Source: Larus michahellis
Taxonomy: Eukaryota > Chordata > Aves > Charadriiformes > Laridae
Assembly: GCF_964199755.1 (NCBI RefSeq)
Contig: NC_133906.1
Span: forward strand, 13,241,378-13,305,377
Reading direction: 5' to 3'
DNA length: 64,000 nt
The notes beneath the pieces were generated by a model that saw only the letters and a list, made by a program, of their open reading frames with translations, was not told the DNA's origin and searched no databases. The position numbers were made by a program, and so were the translations under genes. How positions within the stretch are numbered: the first letter of the stretch is position 1; every line of letters begins with the position of its first letter. Positions 41,574 to 52,150 of the stretch are shown here, in pieces.

Positions 41574-43926
41574 CTGAAAAGGGAAACAAAATTCTGTAGA
41601 GTTAGTGCATCTTAATTTTCCCCTAGACATAAATACTATCATGTAGTGGATAAGTAGAAAATACTCAGCAGCAGAAGAAACCAATGTAGACGCCCTCCCT
41701 TACTTTTATTGTATGGAGTTTCTACTTTGGTAAGGGATATAAGATTTAAAAGTTAAGAAATGACAACAAAACCAAGAAGCCCCATGATTTTCAGAGGTAT
41801 TAGGATTCATTTAATTTAAAAAAAAAACCAAAAACCAAAACAGTATAGGAGGAAGCTGACAGTAATCTTTTCAGTGTTGATATGGGGAAACAGGAACTAG
41901 ACACTCCAGATTATACAAGCCATGAAAGGAAATAACTAAAGTTTTAAAGTGAATGCTTTCAGAGCTTTTTAGCATTAGCTCTACTTATTCTTCCTACTTA
42001 TATATTTTTTTCCTATTTAAATCACTTGACCAGCAGCTGCCAGCAAGTCTGAGTAATGGCAAGGCAGAAATTTATTTATTAGCACTACTTAAAAAAAAAT
42101 TATCATTGTTTCATGAGTGTCATTTTGCTTTTCTTTTATGAAACAGAACCAGAGCTTCCAAGTTATTCTGAATGCACATTTCTGCCACATTCACCTCTAC
42201 TGTAAGATACACTACTCTTATCTTTGCCCCAATTTTAAACATTTTTATGCATTCTTTGAATTTGCTCCAATTTCCATCTTATTTTGAGATTGATGAACCT
42301 GTTTCCTGGCCTGTTTTCTAGATGTGGACATAACATATGTTTAATATATTGCCTTTTTTTACTACGCACCACTGTATTTTTTCTGTGAATTAGAAACTCA
42401 AATGCATTAAGTGATGTCTTCAAACTTACATACGCCAAATAACCAGAAATCAGATGGGGGCTCTGTGGATCTTGATGAACTTATCTTTTCTATATTAATG
42501 AACTTTTCTACAATCATGAATTTGAATAGCCTCAATAATTGTAGGAAGTTGATTCAGGCTGCTACTTTAATTATTACTACATTTAGGATATATAATCATG
42601 AGATTAACTATTAATTGTGAGTATATTTCTGAATCAGAAGATTATATTATGCCAGGAAATTTTAGTCACGAACATTGATTTTAATTTTATTTTTTCCATA
42701 GTGAATACTTCTTAACTGATCCTCGATCTCAAAGTTCACTGTGCACGAGTATGGTATTTGTGTTTAAGGTTATCTGTCTTTCCAAGTGAAAAAATCCAAG
42801 CCAGGAGAACTCAGATCACTTGCCAGCAGTCCCATAAGTAGAATTAAAGGCCAAGGATTTCTAGCTGCTGTTGCTGTGACCAGCCCACATTGAAGAAAAC
42901 CATGAAAGCACAGTAAGTTACAAGGGCCCCAGCCATCCTAGTTTTTCAGTCCTCTGCCTGATTTACAAGTAGTTCTACTCTTCCCTTTAGGATATTCACA
43001 CATTTGGGTTGTGTTTTGTCCCTAGCAAGCGTACAAAGCAGGGAGAAAAGTGATCTTGCAATGGGATTCTGGCAGTTTGTTACAAGTCTCATTACAGTGC
43101 TACGTTTTTATGGCCTTAAAAAAAGCAGAACTGAGATGGGCAGTAGAAGGAAACGTGATGCCATTACACCTAACCATTTTTCTACTTTTCCTACTTAGAA
43201 GTGATTGTAGAGTTTTCTCTGACTCACTATAATAAGATGAGTCATCCTGAAACTTCAATATCGTCTTGAACATAGTACCATTTGCATGGCAGTTCCCAAA
43301 CTGTGGGGAAGTCTATGTCTAATACCATTCAAGGAGAAGTAGGTTATGAAAAACTCCTACTGTTTAAGAGAAGAACCATCAGGATTAAAATAGCAACAAC
43401 TCTAAAGAAATAAGATATTTTTATACTATGCTGCAAGCACAGAACACGCAGAAAACCCCTGTTTGACCTTTGCAACAGAGGCCACCCCACACCTACCTTT
43501 CAGGAGGTCCTTGTGACGGTGCTTGCATTCAGAACATGGAGTGAAAAGTCGAACAGTGTTATAGAGGTGGCTTTTGTTAGCCTTAGGGATTCCCTCCTTG
43601 GTAGCAGACATCTTATACAGCCTCTTCATGTACCGAAGGGCTCTGGAGTGTGGCTGTAGCCTGGGGGCCTCACTCTCCCAGTTCTTGTGTCCCCGGTCAG
43701 ACAGCACCTTGAGAAGGGGAGGCAGGAGGGCATATCCACGTCTCATGCCTTTCGGCAGCCGCAACAATGGATTTAGCTCAATGGCGGTGTCCTCAGGAGC
43801 CACCAATAACCCAGGGCTCTTGTCAAAGACCACACGACCCCTGGAGTGAGGGGAACACTGGATACTCAAAGAAAGCCAGTGAAGACAGCAATAGAAACAA
43901 ACACAAATTCTCCAAGTACTCTCCAT
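40621..43926 (-). CDS. GDF9: GDF9, growth/differentiation factor 9 (two exons)
   Basis: Oocyte-secreted TGF-beta family ligand that acts on granulosa cells, often as a heterodimer with BMP15. Exons 43926-43497 and 41573-40621 join to 460 codons plus stop. The protein has a signal peptide (MESTWRICVCFYCCLHWLSL...), a long propeptide, a cleavage site RRRR before DENLKE, and a 130-residue mature domain containing NLSEYFKQF, CELHNFRLSFSQLKWDRW, YCKGDCPRVVGHRYGSPVHT and the end IATKCTCR. Mature cysteines number six, at about 29, 58, 62, 95, 127 and 129; the cysteine for the inter-subunit disulfide is replaced by Ser (PKPSC), the GDF9/BMP15 hallmark. It lies in tandem with UQCRQ, whereas in mammals the two are divergent. 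Intact. Confidence 0.97.
41574..43496 (-). other. GDF9: GDF9 intron
   Basis: Single intron of 1923 nt, AT-rich; no repeat or exon recognised in it. Confidence 0.85.
43497..43926 (-). CDS. GDF9: GDF9 exon 1 coding part (430 nt)
   Basis: Encodes signal peptide and first part of the propeptide, ending HRHKDLLK plus one base of Gly. Donor GTAGGT starts at 43496. The ATG at 43926 was chosen because it opens a signal peptide and lies about 80 bp below a TATA box; the frame is open up to 44130 but that part lies above the TATA box. Confidence 0.94.
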
Positions 43927-44004
43927 GCTCTTTAGGGTTACAGCCAAAAAAAAACCAACCTCTCCTAAAATAGTCAAGAAAAAAAGAGCACCTAAGCCCC
44001 ATCC

Positions 44005-44175
44005 CTTATATATGTCACAGCTGTGGAATGGGAGGGAGGAATCTTTCTGATTAGAAACCAAAGAGAAAGACCTGCAGCTGTCTGCTGAAACCACATGCTT
44101 GTCTGCATTTAGGCTAGAGCCTTTGGCCATGAAAAATCCTTATTCTGAGAGTTAACCTTTTTCACGTGTCAATTA
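44005..44175 (-). promoter_or_regulatory. GDF9: GDF9 promoter: TATA box, E-boxes and a NOBOX-type element
   Basis: On the - strand TATATAAG lies at 44012-44005, about 80 bp above the ATG. E-box CAGCTG at 44018-44023; a second E-box CACGTG at 44163-44168 directly beside TAATTG (44175-44170). In mouse, Gdf9 oocyte expression depends on a proximal E-box and NOBOX binds TAATTG. The elements are seen; function is inferred. Confidence 0.6.
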
Positions 44176-44179
44176 CAAA

Positions 44180-47100
44180 ACAAGAGCGTGTGCCATCCTC
44201 TAGAGGGAGCTGGGGAGACAAGTTGGTATTGGCTAGTCTAACTAAATCTGTTTATTTGCAGAAATACATAATGCTAAATATTATTGCTATTAGCAATAAT
44301 AAGCTAATAAAAAAAAGAAATAAACTGGTTTTCATTTTCTCATATACTTCTCACATTTCGTTTCTGTGTTGACTGTAATACCCGCTTGAGGGAGGTAACT
44401 GTGACTCTGGTACCATCAGCTTCGTTTTCATTCCAGCACACAGCACGTATTTTCCTCCAGTCTGAGGTAAGGCATCCAACAAGCAGAATGCTTTTTCACT
44501 CAGTATCAGATGTCTGTGGAGCGTGCTCCAAAAGACTCCAAACAGAGTAATATTGATTGCATCAGGAATATTCAGAAACTCTTGTAGCTGAGCATAACTA
44601 AAGGGATGGAGTTTAGTTTTATTTCATTAGGAAAATACAGGGGGGAAAAAATGTGTTTTCATAACAGGTGTTTTTAATTAGAGCTATGCTATCAATAATC
44701 TAGTGAAATGTCACCCATAATTTAACTTTCATATCTTAAGGCTTCTGAGTAAGGATTGCTTGTTGGGAGAGTGTTTAATTAACTTACAAAAATGTCAGTC
44801 TGGCATTCTTTGATTTGGAGTAGGTTAACTCAGATAACAATCTATAGTATGAAACTATATAACCTTTGCTGCTAAATGTCTTAAAGCTGATTTGATTATG
44901 ATAAGAGGGGGATACTGTCACTTCTAGGGTCACCTATGCTTAAACTGTTTTGTACAAGGTGATCTGCACTTTGATTTATTTTAAAAATATATCCTTCAGT
45001 CAGGTATGCTTGCACCAAACAAGCTCATCTGCTCGCTCCCTTGTGGGTCTGAATTAGTCCCACTTTACATTCATTTCAAACAAATGTAACTACAGTTTCA
45101 GCTGTTTGGTGACAATTTAAGATGCCCTTTAACCCTACCCTCTTCCACAAACCGAATGTGCATTTCTGCTCTCTCCTTTGCACTGATTTTCCTGTTATCA
45201 GATCTTATGGTGGGTCCAGTCAGGGAGCTGAAATGGTGGGGAAATAATCCAACAAAAAGTGAATATTTGCTTTACGTTATTGAAACCACTGGGGAAGTTG
45301 AGAACAATTAAGCCTATCTTGAATAATTCAGGGCTCGACTGGACGTGAGTGCTACTTCTGGATGCTGAAGGTGTAGGAAATCCTTAAGTGTTATTCAGTA
45401 CGGTGAGTGCCAAAATAATCTTACATATTTTTATATATACACTGCATTGAAGAGTTCATAAAGATGTAGCTTTTGAAAATTTTACTTGAGTAGACTGAAA
45501 AGTTGAGGAAACAGGTGAAAGGATATGGAGATTTTTAACTGTAGATTTAAACCTAGCCCTGACCAGATATATCCCCCTCTTTTGCATAGTCTAGTGGCCT
45601 GATCGTAAAGCTCATCCACATGTATTTGCTGTCTTGTTAGAAATGTAAGCAGAGAAGTCAAAGTCCAAATACATCCAACTTGAGCCAATATATCCCTGAA
45701 GAGGCACCTTCACTGATTGTAACGAGAAGGAGAAATCTAACGCAAACTGCCTGGTGGTGCACTGGCCAAAGCTGGGAGCTGCTGTAGTGATGGCTGGAGG
45801 CCACCAACACAACTGTTTCTCATCTCGTGGTCAAGCATAATGCTGATTACCATCCTGTGGTGCTTTGGTGTAGAAGAAGGTTAGATCCTGTTTATTTTCC
45901 TTCATCCTGGGGTCTGGCTGGGTGAGATGCTGCGGAGGCTTTCAAAGGGTCTTATGGCTAAGTTTTCCCATTTTTAGTAACTGGTTGGTCTAGACCTGTG
46001 GAAATGTTCAGTAGGTCAATTGATTTGACTGTGGTGGGTTGACTACTCGACCCTTTAGAAAATGTGATAATTTTCAGTGCATAAATAGGAGCTGAAGTGC
46101 TCAGAGGGGCTATAGGAATGCAGGAATTCTTTTCATTACTGAAGCCTTAGAGTCTTCATGTGAATTTATTTATAACTTCAGGCATTTCTTCAGCAGCTTC
46201 TAATAAACTGGACTTCCTTTGCTCTGCAGTAGCCTATAATAAAGAGGGAGAAAACTGGAGTTTATGTTGCTGTTGATTACTTCCTCTGAAACACAGTTCC
46301 CCTGCACAGATCCCTGATCCAGCCCAGTCCCAGCAATCCCTACGTGCAGAACTGGCGCCCAGCGACTTGCAGGGGAGCCATGAGCTGGGGGAGGGAATGC
46401 AAGAGGAAAGAGAGAGCCGTGTAAGCCATGCTTGCTGCCAAAGCCAGTTTATCCTCCAAACAGTGACTATTTACGGGGCTTCAGGTTTCTCAACGCTTGG
46501 ACACACTTGCTGAAGAGTTATAAATTGCAGCTGTATTTGAGGGAAGATTCTGGCATACTTACACTTGTAGGAAGTTGCAAATACATGTGCACAAGCATTT
46601 AAGATGTTAAAGACTTGTTTAGTAAAACACAGTATCCAAGGAGATTAGTTTCTTAAATCTCTTTAAAATCCAGACCATTATTAGATTGTTTGATAATCTT
46701 ATGTTTTGTATATCTCGAATATTTATTCTCTCTATTATTAATCATTAGATTGTTGCAGCAGAAACTGTATTTTCCTTTTTTTCCCTGGGAAACACTAAGT
46801 GAGTACGTAATCCATACTACCACGAAGTAATAACAATTTTCAGATTCCTATAAAACAGACCTGAAGAATGTGTAGCTTTGCCCTGGAACTAGATAATGAC
46901 GTTTGTTTGTTTCCACATGGGAGCAAAAGCATTAATCACAGGCATAGCTGTTATGCCCCGATAAACAAAGTGTTTTCATTTTGGCTCACTGAGCTGACTC
47001 AGTGGACTTTGAAATATAAGAAGTATCAGGTGCTCTCTGCAAGGCCCATTAATAATGTTGCAGAAACTTAGCTAACTGCTTGCGCACAGGAACAGCTGAG

Positions 47101-50100
47101 ATACGTGTCTGCTATACAGATGTGAGCTCTAGAGATTTCTAACAATTTCAAAAGAAGAAATGTTTCCTGTTACTTCTAATAGCTTTTTCCTGCCATAAAC
47201 CAAAAAGATCAAACAAATCATTTTAAAGAACCAATGCATATATACATATGTCATCGTTCGACAAGACAGAATCAGAGCTAAAAAACTATGTAACACTGAT
47301 CTTATGACTAGAGTGTAAAACAGCTGTTTTTTTAATCACTGATGATAGCAGCCTATGCTCAAGTCAGCCCATTTTTATCTCCTGGATGTTAACATCAGCA
47401 GTCCCTTAAATTGGTGAGAGCCAGAAGACTGGGCTGCATTTGCCTCTGTTCCTAACCACCTCCTGGTACCTGATCGTTAGAGCAGTCCCCGGAGTCTCTG
47501 TAGTCATACCTGCCATTTGAGCTGTTTTTCACACACACAGTGGATGAGATTTTCCCCATTTATCATATCTTTAATTGTCCCATGGAAGTCGTATTTCCCT
47601 AGCTGAAAGGTCAACCTCCCTGAAAAGCTTGGAAAAGAACTGAAAAGTCCTAGGCATAGACATAAGCTGTGGCAGTGATGGATAGTTTATGAATTCATTT
47701 TTTCGTGCAGACTACTTCTCCTATGACCTATGCAGCTTTGCATGTATCTTTTGTTTTCTAAATGTTTTAATTTACCATCACTTTATTATCATTACTTATA
47801 GAACCTGGAAATTTCCCTAATGGACCATGAGCCTATTTTCCTGTGTGCTGCATAAATACAGACTGAACTGCCCAGAGAGTTTGTAATCTAAATATAGGAC
47901 AAGAGAAAGGACTTAGCATACGAACAGTTATCTTCTATTTGTTGGCATCATAGAAAAGCAGAGTTTTAGGGATTTAAGGGAGATTATAAGAGAGCATTGC
48001 TGCTGTTTGCATCAGGGGCCGCGTGAAGATCTTGTTTGAAAATTTAACTGGTGAAGAATGGAAGCTGGCCCCATGAGAGGGAGTCGGCAAAGTACACCTA
48101 CCTTGTCGGGGTGCTCTGAGGATGAATATATTAAACATTATGAAGCATTCAAGCCCTAGGATAATACTAGTTTTGTAAGGACCTGAAATAGATACACACA
48201 GCTCGGCACACAGCCACGATCATGACTGTGTCTCAAGTATTGTTTGGTGTCTGCAGGATGCTGCTGTAATAGCCAGCAGCAGTGATGATGGACTTTAGAG
48301 AAATGGTGAAACATGGTGGGTTTTCCACAGTAATCAGGTTTTACAATGTCAAATAATTCAAAACTTTCAAGTTACAATTGTCTCAGTTCCTTGGACAAGG
48401 GAAAACCCTGCATGAGGAGGATATGCCCAAGAGGGCCTCTTTCTTTGTTTACACGCCCGCCGAGGTCCCCAAAGCACCAGGATGAGGAAAGATCGTTCCC
48501 TGGTGGTTGACTCCAGTGAGGAAGGTGAGAAGGGGGAGGAGATGAGCGTTGTGTTGTACCGGGCAGCGAGGAGTGCTCAGAAGAGAAATACTCCTCCTCC
48601 ACAGGTGTCTCCCGCTTTCTCTGTACCTGAAGACACTGGTCTCTGAACCGCTCCCCATGGAGTGGAGTTGGCTGCTGCAAAGGCAGGGGCTGGCATATTG
48701 TTATGTTTTACTCTCCTGCCAAGGGCACAGCAGTGAGTCAGTCAAAAAGAGAAAAAAAACATTGCCTCTGCCTCTGCCTGCTTCACTAAGGCATCCGCGT
48801 CTAAAGTACTGGATTCCCACTTTACAAAAACATACATTATAATGGTGCCTAAAGTTAATGTACACTTCCATTATTCACAATAGGTGTCGGCGCTTTGTGC
48901 TAAAAGATCTAGCTATAGCTGGTCCAGTACTCAATTTAGTTCTACATAGAATTTCTAGATTTATGGAAATAAATTCTAGATTTATGGAAGTATCATTTTA
49001 CTAAACATTTTAATAGCTCGTGCATTCTATATAATGAATTAGGATGTTCTGACCAAAAGTGAAACCTCATCGCTGGTTTATTGTACTATTTATATGTCAA
49101 TAAAAATAAGTAACTCTTTCAAGTGTTACAAAATACTAGCTGACAGATGAAACAGCTTGGTCTGAGTGTGGGGTTTGATGTACAAAGATACAGCAATAAA
49201 AATAAACGTAGTGGCTTCTCAGAGGATGCCGAGGAAGGTGGTGCCAAGCTGGAATGGTGGCACATTTCAGAGCTCCTGCTGCCATCCCTTTGGGCACGTC
49301 ACCTTGCTGTTACCTTCTGTGGCATTGCTGTACACCCACCGCTGAATAACACTGAGGAGAAGTGACCTTGTGAACACTTTACACAACTAGAAATAATAAA
49401 TGTTCTTGACAGGGTAATCAGTTGGTTCATTTCCTACATGAGTTTAGTGGCTTTATAGGCAGCAGCGTGAGAAAAGTTTTATTTCGTCCTGTTGTGAAAA
49501 CAAATGATTAGCAACCAGCAACCTGTGGCTTCCCTCTGCCACTGAAAATGAGCCTCTTTTTCCCTTTGCTGGGAGACTGCTGGTGGCCATTGGGATATTG
49601 GTGTGGTATCTTTGTCAAACCTCTTCAGCTTTACTGACCTGAGGGTACACACTTCTGGAGTGCTCTCTTAGAGTGCTCTTCTGTATCAAGAGTTTGGTTT
49701 ATAACTCATTCACACGTTACTGTTCATCATCCATGTGATGACTGGGGAAAAATGTAGATACTCAGTGCTAAAGTATGGCACTCACAATTTTACCTGCTAA
49801 GCAAATATCCCATGGGAAACTAGTAGGTTTCTCCTTGGTGTAATCAGATATTCTTTTAAAAAATAATGAGATCTCATTCTCTGAAAAGAAACAACAGCTG
49901 CAGAAAAGAGCTACCGAAGGTAGCAGAGAAAGTTCCCAGAGGGGCCCTTCAAGAGAGGGACACCTCTATTTATGTTATTTCTCGGTTGTGTAGCATCTAA
50001 TAGGCGTATAGCAAAAATATCAGAGTTAAAGTTTTGGTATGCACTATCTGCAAAGAGTAAAATCCGTGACATTGACTTTATGTAGATCTTTGAAAAGCCA

Positions 50101-51362
50101 TTCTAGGGAAAGTTTTGTGCATGCTTACAAACACGGCTGCCCATGTGGAACCTGGATGAGGTAGTCTTTTAATGTAGTTAAGTATTTATGGAAATGAAAC
50201 TTCTGAATTGTGTAAATAGAACTGCTGTTTGTTTGCACGTGCTGTTTCTGTTACAGGGAGGTGCTATACACACATCCATAAAATGTGGCTTTCAGGCCAA
50301 GTTTCAGAATCCATTTAACCCAGTCTGAGGCTCCCACTATCAGGGGTGAGTTTTGCCTTTTCCTCCTTGGCTTTTAGCCTTTTTCCGTGTGTTGGTGGAA
50401 CAGTTTTCACCTGGGCTGTGAGCTCAACGACCAGTTCTATCATTCCCCAGCTGCACGCTCAATATAAAGCTGTGGGGCAGACTGGTATGTGTTCTGTACT
50501 AAGAAAGAAGGTTGGAGGTACTGGCCTGCTGCTTTTGAGAGCATCTTGTAGTTAGCTTAATTTGGGTATAATGTGAAATTACACAAATGAGAAAATGTAA
50601 ATGAGCAGGTAGAAATTAGTTGGGGTTTTTTGTTTGTTTGGGTGGTTTTTTCCCCTCCTCTTCATGATTCCTTAATCCTGCCTGTGTGTTTATCTCCTTT
50701 CCCTTTTTTCAGAAGGGAGAAGAAAAATATTTGGAACGAATATTTAAAAAAAACTAGGAAATTGGGGTCTTATATTGGATGCTCTTCCTCTTGTATTGGT
50801 GTGGAAAACTGAATTTGCTAAGCTTGTTATTATCACTTTCAGCCTTCCTGGTGTATTTTCCTGCCTGGCAAACTCTTGTTTACAAACTGGAGAGCAAAGA
50901 AAACCCTGAGGGATAAAAATTGTGAAAAATGGAGAGCCTGCTGCTGTTACCTCAAACCTCACCTCAGACAGCGTACAGGGCAGGTAAGTTGCTGTATAAT
51001 CAGTGCGATTTCAGGGTGGCTTGTTTGTTTGTTTGTTTTTCAGAAATGTTTTCATTGTTCCTAAATAAAATAACAGTTCTGGCTATTCTTGCAGCATCTC
51101 TGCCGTAGGGTTCAGTTGTGGCTGTAAGGTAGGAGTTGGGGAACTGTGTCTTTCTCATTTTATTGAGATCTTGTTTATTTTCTACTACTATCTGATATGG
51201 TGAAGATGCAAGCCTTTATGTGACCCTTAGTGAGAAAAAAGGCTAATTTAGCTTCTTAAAACTGCAGGGAAATAAATTACAGAATTAGATTCTTTCCCAG
51301 TCTCTCCATTCTTATGCTTCATACATGGATACGCTCCTGGTGTGCGGCTATGTGTTTGGTTT
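44180..51362. other. Region upstream of GDF9 without a recognised gene
   Basis: About 7.2 kb, AT-rich, with no recognised coding exon or transposon. It contains a short duplicated 16-mer (48953-48989), and at 48430-48680 a GC-richer patch open in several frames but matching no family I know. At 50928-50988 an ATG frame runs into a good donor (GTAAGT), possibly an upstream noncoding exon; not supported further. Confidence 0.6.
48953..48989. repeat. 16-bp spaced direct repeat
   Basis: TTCTAGATTTATGGAA at 48953-48968 and again at 48974-48989, separated by five bases. Confidence 0.9.
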
Positions 51363-51420
51363 ATGGTTGGACTCGGTGACCTTAAGGGTCTTTTCCAGCC
51401 TAAATGACTCCGATTCTCTC
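51363..51420 (+). mobile_element. CR1 LINE extreme 3' end, + strand
   Basis: About 58 bp: ATGGTTGGACTCGGTGACCT, TAAGGGTCTTTTCCAGCCTA and AATGACTCCGATTCT, matching the CR1 3' UTR with a decayed end. It ends exactly where the CpG island starts. Confidence 0.85.
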
Positions 51421-51429
51421 CTGGAGCTG

Positions 51430-52150
51430 GTCCTGTGCCTCAGAGCCCTGCGCTGGCGGCGAGCGCTCGCCCGCCGTGGCTCAGAGAAAAGCCTCTCCCC
51501 CGCCGGCAGCTTCAGGTTCATTACCCTGACCCCACCTCCGTGCCTCCCCCTGGGCAGGGCAGGGCCCTCCCCGCTACCTTCCCGGGATACAAGTAGCCCC
51601 GGCAGCGGCGGGGGCTGGGCGTTTTGCCCGCGGTGTCCCCGCGGGAGGCGGAGCTGGCGCGGCCGGCCCGGGGAGCGCCGCGGGGTCCAGGTAAGCCCGT
51701 CCCGGGGGATGGGGGATGCTCGGAGACGGCGTTGTCCCCGCGGACCTGGCAGAGGAAGCTACAGCCCGATGTGACGAACGCTGGCGGTGATGATCCACGT
51801 TACAGAAATTACACTGATTGCTTCTAATTACTGTAACTGTGCGCGCCCAGCTGGAGGCGAGTGGCCTTTGAGAAGGTGAATGGGGGTTGCGGAGGTGGAG
51901 GGCTTTGGGAATGCTGGGGGGGAGGGAGCCAGCGAAAGTTCGGGGAGCTCTTTGGAAGCCGCACAAAGCGGCGCTTCCACCAGCCTGGGATTGGAACGAT
52001 GGGGGGAAACGCGTGTGGCCGGCGCAGCCCCCGCCTGCCTTCAGCGGTCCCGGGTGAGCGGGGGGGCGGCGGGTCCCCTCGGTGTATTGCCGCGGGTCCC
52101 CTCGGTGTATTGCCGCGGATCGCGTGTGCGGTGGTACAGGCGCGCTGCCG
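51430..52150. promoter_or_regulatory. CpG island, probably the promoter and first exon of an unidentified gene
   Basis: About 700 bp very rich in G, C and CpG inside AT-rich DNA. A consensus donor (CCAG then GTAAGC, boundary 51690/51691) follows a GC-rich, non-obviously coding stretch, fitting a noncoding first exon on the + strand; a second donor-like GTGAGC at 52054 follows an ATG frame from 51999. No protein was recognised in either strand. From mammalian synteny, SHROOM1, SOWAHA or SEPTIN8 would be candidates, but nothing seen here identifies any of them. Confidence 0.6.
52071..52116. repeat. 23-bp tandem duplication in the CpG island
   Basis: Two perfect adjacent copies beginning GGGTCCCCTCGGTGTATTGC (52071-52093 and 52094-52116). 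Confidence 0.95.

Noticed and set aside
43927-44130. In-frame N-terminal extension of GDF9 by 68 codons
   Set aside because: It crosses the TATA box and the likely start site, and the inner ATG at 43926 opens a proper signal peptide.
48372-48842. Overlapping frames of about 100 codons on both strands
   Set aside because: No recognised protein; frames on both strands of the same GC-richer patch argue against real coding.
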